Shown: piece after piece, positions 11,501 through 22,868 of the stretch
Layout of the letters: each line of letters begins with the position of its first letter
Position numbering within the stretch: position 1 is the stretch's first letter
Assembly (NCBI GenBank): GCA_029721435.1
Contig: CM056582.1
Coordinates: 39,886,611 to 39,950,610, forward strand
Direction of reading: 5' to 3'
Source of the DNA: Gymnothorax reevesii
Taxonomy: Eukaryota > Chordata > Actinopteri > Anguilliformes > Muraenidae
DNA: 64,000 nucleotides
Position numbers and translations under genes: made by a program
Notes under the pieces: model-generated
Database searches by the model: none
What the model saw: only the letters and a program-made list of their open reading frames with translations
Told to the model about the DNA's origin: nothing

Positions 11501-11504
11501 TGGT

Positions 11505-11775
11505 TCCATCCCAGTTAGATGCACCCAGATAGATGTATCCCAGTCAGACACGATCCATAGTTCCCATACCCGAGATTATGAACTCTCTCATAGGCCTAAG
11601 TCAATGTTGCACCAATTTTCAGGTACGTAGATTCCAATGGAAAAATTCCCCAAAATGGCTTACGACCTAAAATAGGCACTCACCTAACTGGGATGCCTCT
11701 TTCTGGGACACATTTTTTTTTTAAAAATCGACTGAAAATATCCGCTCACCTGATTGGGACGCATCTATCTGGGAT
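11505..11775. repeat. Short inverted repeat unit
   Basis: AGATAGATGTATCCCAGTCAG at 11531-11551 pairs with the reverse complement of 11749-11769 (about 18 of 21 positions). A weaker pair involves CCCAGTTAGATG near 11512 and CTAACTGGGATG near 11685. This could be a small MITE, but I see no clear target duplication. Confidence 0.4.
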
Positions 11776-12616
11776 GACATGGACAAGACTAACAAGAGTA
11801 AACAGTCCCATACAAATCCGAATTCATCTTCCTGTTCTTGTCAGCAGTCACATAATCAACTAGATAACTTGGTCGCCACAGGGACCGAGTCGTGTATCTC
11901 CCCGATCCCCAAATTTAAGACAAAATGGCCGCTGGCAGCCATATTGGACATTCAAAATAGCTGAAAATCATTCTTGAGCATTTTCAAATAAAGATCTTTG
12001 CCAGTACAAAATAAGAAAAAAAAAATTCCCGTAATAATCGTTGCTTCCAGAGCCCGGAACAGAAAATCTCTGCAGGAGCGGCGGTGGCCCCGGAACTAAA
12101 CCATAGTATCTCCTGACTATCGCATCGGGGTCATAAAATAATACTGGGGAACCAGTTACACCAGGAGTCATGCATACCAATTCTATGACACAATCATGCT
12201 TACATGAGGAGGTATGCTTCGGATCATCGGCAGTTCCTTCCCTTCTCCACTCGCTTCACATCGTATCCGTCTGTTACAAGTTCATGTCTTCTATCCATAC
12301 AATCTCACTTCAGAATTGCAAAGGCCTTTTCATATTTTATGGCAAATTTTAACTTTCTTTTTTTTAATCTAACTGATGGGTTATATCTTGCAGGAAACCC
12401 TCTGTGTTTTCTCAAGTCTTCCATTGATTATTGTCAATTTAATTCCATTCAACTCAGTGCAATTTTATGTGTATAGCGCTTTTCACAGACGGGCTGTCAT
12501 AAAGGTGCTTTACAGTGGAAAAGGGCAGTGCTCAACCTAATCCCTACTATGGCAAATGAGGCAAAAAAAAAAAACCTCCCAAAATGGAGAAAAAACCTCA
12601 AACAGAGGCTATAAAC
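11776..12616. other. No gene; dispersed-repeat-like segment at 12425-12616
   Basis: No supported gene. The part from about 12425 (GTGCAATTTTATGTGTATAG, then an A-run and ACCTCCCAAAATGGAG) resembles a repeat widespread in fish genomes, by recollection only. Confidence 0.4.
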
Positions 12617-13520
12617 AAGAGGCCTGTCGGGCTAGAGAGCTCCGCTGAGAACACTAGACCTCCTCATGGCAATGCTGTGTATGTCTGAAAGCCACATATT
12701 ATTCATGGAAAGCTTTCATATTCAACTCCCGAGATGGATTATTCAATTGTTACAGTCACGAATGTTGAACATGCAATAATACAGGTTGTATCTCTGTATC
12801 AAGGAAGTAAATGCACACATCAGTAGTTGAAATCCCACTTGGAAGATATCATGTTGACCATTGATTTAACAATTCCATACGTTGTTCTAGGGGATTTCAA
12901 TATAGATTGTAAGTTGGACGCAAACAAGGCAAAGATAAGTGACATTGAAAAGATCCTAGATTGCAAGCAGTTGGTCCAAGAAAATACCACAGTGTACAAC
13001 ACAACCATTGACCTTGTATTTTCCAAAATTCCAAACTAATGTTGGAGTTATTGAGTCCATTCATTTAGATCATACAATAGTAACATTATCCTAATATAAA
13101 AGTACTGAGGTCATGCAAAGTTGTCGCACAGGGATGTCACCTTGAAACTCTGTTCAGTGTGATATTCACAGACACCAAGGACCCAGCCTTTGCATGCCCC
13201 AGGATCTGTCAGGCCATCACTGCGACAATGTTATTCACAAGCTCTCACCTAATCTGTATGGGGGGGAGGGTGTATTTTTTGGTTGTTAGTATTGCTTGCT
13301 GGTAAGATGATTGAAATAAATGATTCCAATTTGTAGTGTGATTTTATTATTATACTAGATATATTGAGACACAAAACTGGTTCACAGGCATATTCTGGTT
13401 ACCAAATGTGTCATAAGCCTTCATATTGCAATAGTTTTCAAAGATTTCTGAAATGAAGTTATAACATGGACATTTCAGTCATCTTCAGCAGAGCTCTCTA
13501 GGCCGACAGGCCTCTTGTTG
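12617..13520. mobile_element. Inverted-end segment carrying an endonuclease relic
   Basis: CAAGAGGCCTGTCGG with its following ~20 bases at 12617-12650 recurs in reverse complement at about 13483-13517. The pair encloses about 900 bases that include a decayed endonuclease domain. No target duplication is seen. It may be a DNA transposon or Helentron-type remnant, or two unrelated copies of one short repeat facing each other. Confidence 0.4.
12727..13110 (+). pseudogene. APE-type endonuclease domain fragment
   Basis: The longest piece (12827-13039) reads PYVVLGDFNID, the GDFN signature of apurinic-endonuclease-like domains in LINEs and some Helentrons, followed by TTIDLVFSK. After a one-base shift near 13036 the next frame gives HLDHTIVTLS, the expected C-terminal catalytic-histidine block. 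Upstream, VEHAIIQVVSLYQ in the same region ends in a stop at about 12819. No reverse transcriptase or helicase is nearby, so the parent family (LINE or Helentron) is undecided. Confidence 0.55.
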
Positions 13521-13866
13521 TGATATTAATGAAAGACTGAAAAAATGAGCACAAACACTGATTTTCTAAGTTCAGAATACCAAATTTTTCAAAAACTGGG
13601 ATGTAGAATTTTCAAATTTTTGCAGGGGATATTGAGAACATCAAGAGGAAGACTCCAAATAAATTAAACAAAAAGTTATCCGACAGTTTTTGAGATATTA
13701 ATGAAAGACTGAAAAAATTAGCAGAAACACTGATTTTCTAAGTCCAAAGTGCTGAATTTCTCAAAAACTGGGACATAGAATTTTCAAATTTTCACAGTGA
13801 CTTCTCAGAATATCATAAGGAAGGCTCACACCAAATTAGAAAAAAGTTATCGGACAGTTTTTGAGA
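13519..13866. repeat. Two-copy tandem duplication, ~172 bp unit
   Basis: GATATTAATGAAAGACTGAA occurs at about 13521 and 13693. The text after each is alike for the whole unit (for example AACACTGATTTTCTAAGT, then GAATTTTCAAATTTT, then GACAGTTTTTGAGATATT at the unit end). The copies differ at many positions, so the duplication is old. Confidence 0.8.
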
Positions 13867-14047
13867 TATTCATATTTGAAGTGAAAAGTTGACACCAGAC
13901 AGACATACAGACAGATGGACGCCAGACGACTCGACTCTAGAAAAACTGTGCTGACTGCTGACTATTGTCACAGCTGAGCTAAAAAACTCTCCAGTGGGAA
14001 GAAATCTCCGGCTGTACTGGGGAAGCCCACACTTCACTGGCATGCTA

Positions 14048-14127
14048 GTTGAAGCACTGATTACTAAAACCCCACAAGTCAAGTCAAGTCAAGTGTGACT
14101 TATGGGGTTTTAGTAATAGGTGCTTCA
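14048..14127. repeat. 26-bp stem hairpin
   Basis: TTGAAGCACTGATTACTAAA plus CCCCA at 14048-14073 is nearly the exact reverse complement of 14102-14127. The loop contains four overlapping AAGTC/AAGTG units. It encodes nothing recognisable. Confidence 0.75.
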
Positions 14128-15836
14128 ATCAGCAAAGTTCAGTTGAGGGGTTGATTTCCAGAAGTGTGCGAGTCCATTTTCATCTTTTTCGAGAAATGAG
14201 ATTTTAAGAATTTGACAACTTGTGGGGATCATGTTACATGTGTTAATTTGTAAATGTAATGAAATATCAAAAAAGATGTCTTTAAGCATAATAGGAGACT
14301 GTCAAGCATTTATCTCGATTCTAAGCCCAGATATTCCAAACACCAGTCTGCGGACTGGTCAGTCTGTAGTACTTTCAGAAGCAAACTCCTAAAAAAAATG
14401 AAAATTGAACTTGATTTTTTTTAAAAATCAACAGCATCAAATGTAATTATTTCAGCATCTTTTCGAAAACAAAACATCACTTTCTAATGAAAATGAACAG
14501 CAAATATAGTCATATCAGTATACTTTAGTCTTGGATGTCAAAAAGCTTCTTGAGCAAAATAAATGGAAAATATACTCAGTGAAATGGAAGGTAAATGCAG
14601 CTGAACAAATAGAAGATAGAATATTAGCGATTGAAGTTGAAACGAGCTAGCTAAATAAAACTATTTGCCACTGGACGCATGCATCCGTAGCTCGTATCAA
14701 CTTCCAAATGGATTAGATTGGATGCTCGCTTCCACTCAGATATGAAGTCCCGCATGTTGAGGATTATTCACACAGCATGTATGAAATCGGTGGTTGGTCA
14801 GAGTGCAAGATGATTTATTTTGATTAGAGTACAATAATGATGAGAAAAGCTGTGGGTCTTATAGATTTATAGTCTGTTTTCTTTGGGGTTCCGTTAATTG
14901 GCCAGTGGTCAGTAGAACTGTATTTTATCGATTGCAGCAAATGTTCAAAATAGTGATTCAGAAACTAACTGGTTATGCCTCTTCAATGTACTCCAGCGAT
15001 GACCAAATAGGCCTCAAATAGGAGTCTGTGTCACAAACATTCTATGGTCACAAAGCAGAATGTGTTTCTTGGGCTAATAACGCCGGATATCATCTTCACT
15101 CTCTAGGTTTTAACATACTCTCTCAGTATTAGTCACCAAAGCCAAGGCCTAATAAATAGACTAGAATAGATTGGACTTCTGCATGCAGCAGACCAGCAAG
15201 TTCACTTGTAATTTCGCGTATTGGAGCACTTACATCGTTATTGCCAGACGGGCATTTACAAATTTCCCGCGTGAACAACTCAGCTGACAGTGACAAGGTC
15301 GCATGCGTTGCGATTCTCATCGATACGTGAGTACAGCCGAGCTGTGACTGGCTGATGGCACGTACAATGGTACTTCAGCCGATCAGTGATTGGCTGATGT
15401 ACGTAATGGTACCAACCGACCTGCAGAAAAAATTTTCGCCATTAGGCCTGGATGCAACCAATTTCACAGAGCCATATATTTTTCAATAGAGCGACAGCCA
15501 CCGATGCATACAGATGCATACCGAAATCTGACCGATTTAAGTGCATCACTAAAAACCGGTGTGGATCCGGGCTTGAGCAGTCATATCCCAAGCTGTATCA
15601 TCATTTTGCTAGCAGTTCTTGGCATGTTTGAACAAAAACGCGAACAATTCTACCTCAATGTGAGATGCTACATTACGCGTGAGGTCATTGGTTCTTTTAG
15701 AATTTCACCCTCAATCTCCCCCTGCCCCTCTACAACTATTCAACTATTACAACTATTGTTTATTGTTAATGAAAAAGAATAAACCACTTTTATTATGCTA
15801 ACAGCCTACTTGTAACACCCATCACAGATCATGTCC
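14128..15836. other. No recognisable gene; short direct repeat at 15335-15405
   Basis: There is no supported gene. TGACTGGCTGATGGCACGTA at about 15345 and TGATTGGCTGATGTACGTAA at about 15388 are similar units in tandem. The open frame at 15390-15782 (130 aa) has no recognisable domain. Confidence 0.5.
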
Positions 15837-17408
15837 AAACCCCAATTCCAATGGAGTTGGGACGTTGAGTAAAACGTGAATAAAAATAGAATACAATGAT
15901 GTTCAAATCCTTTTTGACCTATATTCAATTGAGTACTCTACAGAAACAAGATATCTAATGTTCAAACGGATAAACTTTATTGTTTTTTTGGAAGTATTCT
16001 CTCATTTTGAATTTGATGCCTACAACATGTTCTAAAAAAGCTGAAACAGGGGCATGTTTACCACTGTGTTACATCACATTTCCTTTTAACAATGCTCAAT
16101 AAGCATTTGGGAACTGAGGACACTAATTGCAGAAGGATTGTTGCTGGAATTCTTTCCCATTCTTGCTTGATGTACGACTTCAGTTGCTCAACAGTTTAGG
16201 GTCTCTGTTGTCTTATTTTGCCCTTCATAATGCACTACACAGTTTCAATGGGAGACAGCTCTGGACTGCAGGCAGGCGAGTCAATTAACCACACTCTTTT
16301 AGTACAAAGCCATGCTGTTGTAACACGTGCAGAATGTGGCTTGGAATTGCTGAAATAAGTAGGGACATCCCTGAAAAATATGTTACTTGAATGGCAGCAT
16401 ATACTGCTCCAAAACCTGTTTGTACCTTCCAGCATAAATGGTGTCTTCACATATGTGCAAGTTACCCATGCCATGGGGACCAACACATCCCCATACCATC
16501 ACAGATGCTGGCTTTTGAACTTTGCACTGATAACAATCTGGATAGTCCTTTTCATCTTTAGCCCTGAGGACACGACGTCCATGATTTCCAAAAACAATTT
16601 GAAATGAGGACTCGTCAAACGGCAGCACACTTTTCTACTTTGCGTCAGTCCATCTCAGATGAACTCGGACCCAGAAAAGCTGGTGGTGTTGCTGGGTGTT
16701 GTTGATATGTGGCTCTCGCTTTGCATGGTTGTGTTTTAACTTGCACTTGTAGATGTAGCAATGAACTTTGTTGACTGACTACGCTTTCTGAGGTATTCCT
16801 GAGCCCACAAGGTAATATCCTTTACAAAATGATGTTGGTTTTTAATGTAATGCCGCCTGAGAGACCAACAGTCATGGGCATTCAACGTTGGTTTTTGGCT
16901 TTGCTGCTTACAAGTAGAGAATTCTCTGGATTCTCTGAATCTTTTGATGATATTATGGGCCATAGATGATGATACACCTAAATTCCTAGCAACTGCACAT
17001 TGAGAAACGTTGCTCACAAACTGTCGGACTATTTGCTCACGCAGTTGTTCACAAAGTGGTGAACCTCGCCTCATCCTTGCTTGTAAACGACAGAGCCTTT
17101 CACACTCACCTGTTTCCAATTAACCTGTTCACCTGTGGAATGTTCCAAACTGGTGTTTTTTGAGTATTCCTCAACTTTCCCAGTTTTTTGTTGCCCCTGT
17201 CCCAGCTTTTTTGGAACGTGTTGCAGGCGTCAAATTTAAAATGAGTGAATGTTTCCAAAAAACAATGCAGTTTATCAGTTTGAACATTAAATATCTTGTC
17301 TTTGTAGTGTAGTCAAATGAATATAGGTCGAATAGGATTTTCAAATCATTGTATTCTGTTTTAATTCACGTTTTACACAATATCCCAACTTCATTGGAAT
17401 TGGGGTTT
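15837..17408 (-). mobile_element. Tc1-family transposon, long TIRs, inactive
   Basis: The ends are inverted repeats of roughly 210 bases each (15837-16045 and 17195-17408), beginning AAACCCCAATTCCAATG. The element is about 1.57 kb, normal for Tc1. The transposase lies on the minus strand and is broken. The arrangement of long terminal repeats resembles fish Tc1 elements of the inverted-repeat/direct-repeat type. A related, less damaged transposase lies at 31266-32043. Confidence 0.88.
16235..17119 (-). pseudogene. Tc1 transposase, frameshifted, catalytic D2 lost
   Basis: The N-terminal piece (17119-16736) has the paired-like helix-turn-helix (REQIVRQFVSNVSQCAVARN, then SSSMAHNIIKRF). The catalytic part begins in a different frame (DESSFQIVFGNHGRRVLRA, then SVMVWGCVGPHGMG), stops at about 16383, and the last frame gives PHSARVTTAWL and SPELSPIETV with the catalytic glutamate. 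Where a glutamine-aspartate-asparagine triplet is expected before KPHSA, the sequence reads FSNSKPHSA, so the second catalytic aspartate is gone. At least two shifts and a stop confirm it is dead. Confidence 0.85.
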
Positions 17409-19366
17409 CTAATACAAGGCACCATAGTTATTCATAGCTATGGCTATAATAATTATATAATTTTTGATCAAAAAATGGCCATTGGTAAATTAGCTTGATC
17501 ACGGAGAGTCAGAAAACGTAATTTCACTTAATTGTGCATGAATGACACGCAAGGCCAATGGTTCACCTCGCTTACGTACTCAAACTTTATTCTAAACATA
17601 AAGAAGGGAAGGATTACATTCAGTAGTTGTAGGAATTGAACGTCAGCAATAAATGTCACATTGCAGACTTCACTGACTCGAGTTAATGTGGTTCCTTGCA
17701 CTTCCTCAGATCTGTAGCACCTGGCTGTTACGAACACCTGCCTGCTACAATGGTTAGAGACCAGGCAGGTGTATGATGGCAAACAGAAACACACAAACAC
17801 ATTTGACAGAATTCTAGTTTTCTAGTTTTTTACATTCTAGTTTTATCGGCAGTATGTAAAGCAAGGTTCCACAACTGAAGGTGAAACGGACAAAATGTTT
17901 GCCATGTGAGCTGGCCAAAAAAAAATGTGTGTACTTCTACATCTTACCATGTTATGCTTGTTGTTTCTGATGTTATAGCTTTCTAGCGGTAAGCTTAGTG
18001 CAGGTTCAACGGACAGCCTGCAACAGAAGTTTCACAGTATCACACGACACAGCAAACAAAGATCTTACAGTAAGTTTCAAAATAAAACAGAAACAAAATC
18101 CAATAATAGTTCAATTTATCTATGGTTAAAATGTTCAAATAAATTAATTAGAATCGGAGATATTAGCTCATGACTAATAGCTATATAGCTATTACCTATT
18201 AGCTTTTACCACTATCTGTTTTGCAATCATTATCTATCATAATAATAAATTAACTGCTGGAAAAAGAACTTGCATCCCTTGTCCACCAGACTTTTAACAT
18301 TTGAATTGTTCTTAACAATTATAAACACATTAGAGGAGCAAAACTTTGGGGGTGAAAGAAGGCATTTTAGGAAATGTAGCTACCGGCTTCATGCTGACAA
18401 GTCGCATACTCCAGCTACAGCTACAGACGTGAACCGAAAAATGAGGGACCCATATCTGTTTCAGAGACCCGGAAATTTGAGATAGGCTCATTGTGCAATT
18501 GCTTTTGGTCACTTAAAAATGGGGCGGGGTCACATATAAAGATTTTTGTCATTCTAATACCGTTTACCTGAATAGGATTTAAATGCCATCAAATCAAAGC
18601 TGAAGGTCTCTTCTTTTCAACAGTGACACAATCTCAACTCTAATATGGTGTGGTAAACAGCTAAAATAACAATAATCAGTACCTTTGTCAATATCTGAAT
18701 TTTTATGGACCTGGCTATATGCCTATAGATGTATGCTACACACATTTGAAATAAGAACACTTGTCATATTGGGCGTTGGCGTGGTTGGATGGCTGTGTGT
18801 AATGGCCACATGGAAACATGGGCTCAGAGGTCAGGAGACTCATTTGATGACTCACTGACAAGAGGAGGGGCCACATGCAGCCTCAGTCAACACGGTCAAC
18901 AAACCGTGTCTTCAATAGACACATAATATGCCCAGTAATTGTCCCCTCACCAGCAGTTTCTCCCATCTCCCAACACAAGAGCAAACTGCCTCTCATTTTT
19001 GGTGAGAAAGTAAAGTTTCCCTTCTTCATTGAAAAGCACCGTGAGGCAATAAGCAATGGTCCATAAAATTCAATATAATAATTCAATAAGCCAGATACTT
19101 TAAGTTTATGGCCTACATTTTCCCCACGCTGTAGTAGAGTGGTTTCTGTTAATAGTAATTTAGGCACTCTCATCTGCATCATGCAGAACTGTATCTTTAT
19201 TCTGAATGTTTTCCATTGAGGTCAGATGCAGCAGATGCATCTGTATTAACGGCTAAAAGTGCTAGTTTAGTAAAACCCAGAAAGTGCCACTATCGGTGTG
19301 TGTGAGGTTATTAGTGTTGTCAAAGGGTTACAGCTGAGGAGCCAATGTTCAACTCAACAGAAAATT
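17409..19366. other. No recognisable gene
   Basis: AT-rich sequence with only short frames. No domains, RNA genes or terminal repeats were found by eye. Confidence 0.5.
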
Positions 19367-19716
19367 GGTTACATTTTAGATGGTGTTGCTCATGAAGGCT
19401 TTATACAGCATTTATAATGCCTTCATAACTGAGACATAATGTCTTCATAAATCATACATAAGCAAATGTCATGCTTTGTAAAGGGTGAAATAACACATTC
19501 TTATTTAGCATATGATGCCAGATGTCATATAACTGACAATGGTACAGCTAGTGGCAAAATATTTATAGGGTGGCATTGTCAGTTAAGTGACATTGTCAGT
19601 GGACATTGCTTATGTATGATTTATGAAGACATTATGTCTCATTTATGAAGGCATTTTAAATGCCGTATAAAGCCTTTATGAGCAACATTTCATCGAAGTG
19701 TGACCAAAAAAATGTA
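19367..19716. mobile_element. Fold-back MITE, ~350 bp
   Basis: The left arm (19367-19464) and the reverse complement of the right arm (19606-19716) agree over about 100 bases, including CATACATAAGCAA at the inner ends, GACATAATGTCTTCATAAAT in the middle, and TTACATTT at the outer ends. The centre is about 140 bases with no coding capacity. Size and form fit a palindromic MITE. Confidence 0.85.
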
Positions 19717-20195
19717 AGTATTAATTTTTCATCAAAATAATTAATTTATATTCCATCTCTAGTTTGCACTTAAATTTTCCTCTTCCTTTTCTTCTGTACA
19801 GCCTCCACACCACCCCATTTCGTTAAGCTTGATGCTGCCCCCCCCTACTTAGCTGACCCAAACCTTGCCGATGAGATCTAATATGCCACTACATTACATG
19901 ACATTACATCATTATCACGCGACCATTGAAGCAGACGACAACTAATTAAGGGGAATAAAACCTCATTTATCTCGTCTTTGAAAACAAAAATTCCATATTT
20001 TTGCATTTTACAATATTTATTTACTAATTATGATTGTATAAAACAGCATTGTGATTTAGCCCTGAGTTCCCCTTTAAAGACACCACTGTATACTTTGACT
20101 CCTGTTGTTGACCTCAGCTTTGGAAATGACTCATTTGAAATGCCTACTAACTACTTATTCATAGACCGTGGGCCGTGGGTCAGAATTCTTTCATG
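19717..20195. other. No recognisable gene
   Basis: Short flank between the fold-back MITE and the Gmr1-like element; it ends in the CATG target duplication at 20192-20195. Confidence 0.5.
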
Positions 20196-20703
20196 TGTTA
20201 TGGCCCCAATTTGTAATTACATTTACAACAACAGCAACAGCAAGGGATGACAGACACAGTTTTGAAAACTTAAACGCATTTAATTAACAATGACAATAAC
20301 AACTAACTAATCTACTATCTACAACTACGACCAAGATTGATTTACAACAAAAACAGAAATATTTACAGTCCCTTGTTTTGGTGGGGTGGCTTGGTGATGT
20401 CCTGGGTGAGGAAAATGCTCAAACACAGGCAAAAATCCACAAAAGAAACTTCACAGGTCTTGAACAGAAATGACAGGTCTGGTCACATGTATCCCTCTCC
20501 TTGCAATTTCTCCTACTACTTTACTGTCTCAATTCTTTTCCTTATATACTCTTTTGCAGACCCCACCCACATTTAGACCTCTTTTTTTTAATATTCGGGG
20601 ACTTTCCCCAGACATGCCCAGGACATGTCTAAACATAACTCAAGTCTGGGCTTAACAAAAAAAAGGTAAATACTGCCATCTAGTGGCCTCTATTCTCATT
20701 ACA
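20196..20703 (-). repeat. 3' LTR of the Gmr1-like element
   Basis: Nearly identical to 25711-26217. Plus-strand reading begins TGTTATGGCCCCAATTTG and ends CTATTCTCATTACA. The short purine stretch just outside (minus strand GGAATGAAGG, about 20704-20713) is the likely polypurine tract. Confidence 0.92.
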
Positions 20704-20839
20704 CCTTCATTCCAAAAGGGAAAAATTTTGACTCATAAAGGAAAATTTTTCTTTTCAAAACAAAATGGTTAAGTGAACACTTGTCTATATATACATATCA
20801 TACAATATTCAAATAAACACATGATATACATATACATAT

Positions 20840-21521
20840 TCAAACTCGGGGTAAGCAGTCAGCAATTACATTGTCTGTACCCTTCACATGCTTAACTTCC
20901 AAGTCAAACTCCTGTAAAATCAAACTCCAATTCAACAATCTCCGATTCTTGTTTTTCATCTTACTCAAAAACATTAACGGATTGTGGTCAGTGTACACAA
21001 TCATTGGCTTTTCCCCTGTACAAACATAAACCTCAAAGTGTTGTAAAGAAAGGACGAGAGCCAACTGTTCCTTCTCTATTGTGGAATAGTTTGTTTGGTG
21101 GCGATTGAACTTCCTGGAGAAGTATGCCACGGGATGCTCAATGTCATCAGAGTCACTTCTCTGTAGGAGCACAGATCCACAAGCTTGGTCGCAAGCATCA
21201 ACCGCGATGGAGAACAGTTTGTTGAAGTCAGGAGATTTGAGCACGGGGAAGTGGCACAGCAGAGACTTCAGGCGATCGAAGGCTCTCTGGCATGCATCAT
21301 CCCAAGTGAACTTTACGCCTTTCTTCAGTTGGTTAGTTAGACTGAGAGTTCTTGCAGAACTTGCGGTAGTACCCGATCATTCCAAGGAAGCGGCGCAAAG
21401 TTTTTTTGTTGTCAGGAACTGGAAAGTCCATGATGGCTTGGACTTTAGCGTTTATGGGTGCCACCTTACCCTGGCCTATGACGTAGCCAAGATAGGTGAC
21501 AGTAGCACAACCAAAGTCACT
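20840..21521 (-). pseudogene. Gmr1-like element: end of RT and RNase H, frameshifted
   Basis: This continues the RT frame after the stop near 21522. Minus-strand frames give SDFGCATVTYLGYV, then RRFLGMIGYYRKF, then after a shift near 21330 FTWDDACQRAFDRLKSLL. The intact piece 21244-20840 is RNase H: FSIAVDACDQACGSVLLQ with the first catalytic aspartate, EKEQLALVLSLQHF with the glutamate, VYTDHNPLMFL, and the terminal KGTDNVIADCLPRV. It removes RNA from the RNA/DNA hybrid. The shift near 21330 and the upstream stop separate it from the polymerase. Confidence 0.85.
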
Positions 21522-22868
21522 CTAGTTCAGGTTAACAGTCAGGTTAGCCTGGGTCAGGCGCTGGAACAACGTCTCTACATCTTCAAGATGTTCCTCCCAG
21601 GAGTCACTCCATGTGATCAGGTCATCGATGTATGCACCCGTGTGTGGCAATCCGGCGTTTGTAGACTGTATCATCCTTTGGAACGTGGCTGGGGCATTTT
21701 TCATCCCAAAGGGTAGGACTTCATACTGGTACAATCCAGATGGTGTGGCAAAAGCAGAGATGCTCTTGGCCCTCTCAGTTAAAGGCACACACCAATAACC
21801 CTTCAATAAATCAATCTTGGTCAGAAACTTTGCTTGCCCTACTCTATCAATACAATCATCAATCCTAGGTATTGGAAACACATCAGTTCTAGTTACAGCA
21901 TTGACTTTGCGATAATCTGTACAGAATCTAGTACTTCCATCAGGTTTTGGAACTAGCACACAGGGTGAACTCCAATCTGAGTTGGAGGGTCTGATAATAT
22001 TATGTTCTAACATGTACTCAACCTCTTTCTCAGCAATCTTTCTCTTTTCAGGATTCATCCGGTACGGATGCTGTTTTATTGGTTTGGCATCACCAACATC
22101 TACATCATGAGAGGCTATAGGAACTCTCTTTGGAACATCAGGAAACAGATCCTCATATTTCTTGATCAACCTCTCAAACTGATCTCTCTGTGAGGGTTCT
22201 AAGTGCTGGAGTTTTACATCAAGATTTTGCAACACTTCAGAATTTGACAATTTACATGAAAGAACTTCAGCTTTAATTCTAGATTCATCATCTTGAAACT
22301 CCCCCTCATCTTCACACGTTTCGGCCATAGGAGAATCTGAAGTGACAGCTGCAACCCTAGCATTTCTGTCATGATAAGGCTTCAGCATGTTAATGTGACA
22401 CAATTGTTTTGGTTTTCTCCTTTCTGGAGTCTTCACAATGTAATTGAGATCATTGAGTTTTGTCAGAATTTCATAAGGACCATGAAATCTAGCCTGCAAA
22501 GGATTGGACTGGAAGGGAAACAACACAAGGACCTTGTCTCCTGGTTTAAACTCACGGCTTCTAGCCTTATGATCATACCAAGTTTTCATTTTTCCCTGAC
22601 TTGATTTCAAGTTCTCTTTGGCTAGGTCACAAGCTGCACGCAATCTTTCCTTGAACTTGCTAACATAGTCTAACAGACTGATGTACGGCTCTTCCTCTTG
22701 CCATTGTTCACTCAATAATAGCAAAGGTCCTCTCACTTCATGACTAAACACTAGCTCAAATGGACTGAATCCAGTAGACTCCTGCACTGCTTCTCTAGCT
22801 GCAAACAACAGCAAATGAACACCTTCATCCCCGTCTTTCTCATGGTCATAACAATAAGTCCTCATCAT
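21522..22868 (-). pseudogene. Gmr1-like element: integrase C-terminus and RT
   Basis: The first ~170 residues are the end of integrase: ESTGFSPFELVFSHEVRGPL, then the C-terminal domain ending HINMLKPYH. A linker follows. RT starts near residue 245 with HPYRMNPEKRK and shows the standard motifs: CTDYRKVNAVTRTDVFPIPR, FLTKIDLLKGYWCVPL, LPFGMKNAPATFQRMI and the catalytic YIDD at residues 413-416. So integrase joins RT in one frame, in that order. The frame stops at residue 448 (NLN then TAG), inside the RT thumb region. Upstream it is cut off from the integrase core by stops at about 22894-22998. Confidence 0.9.
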
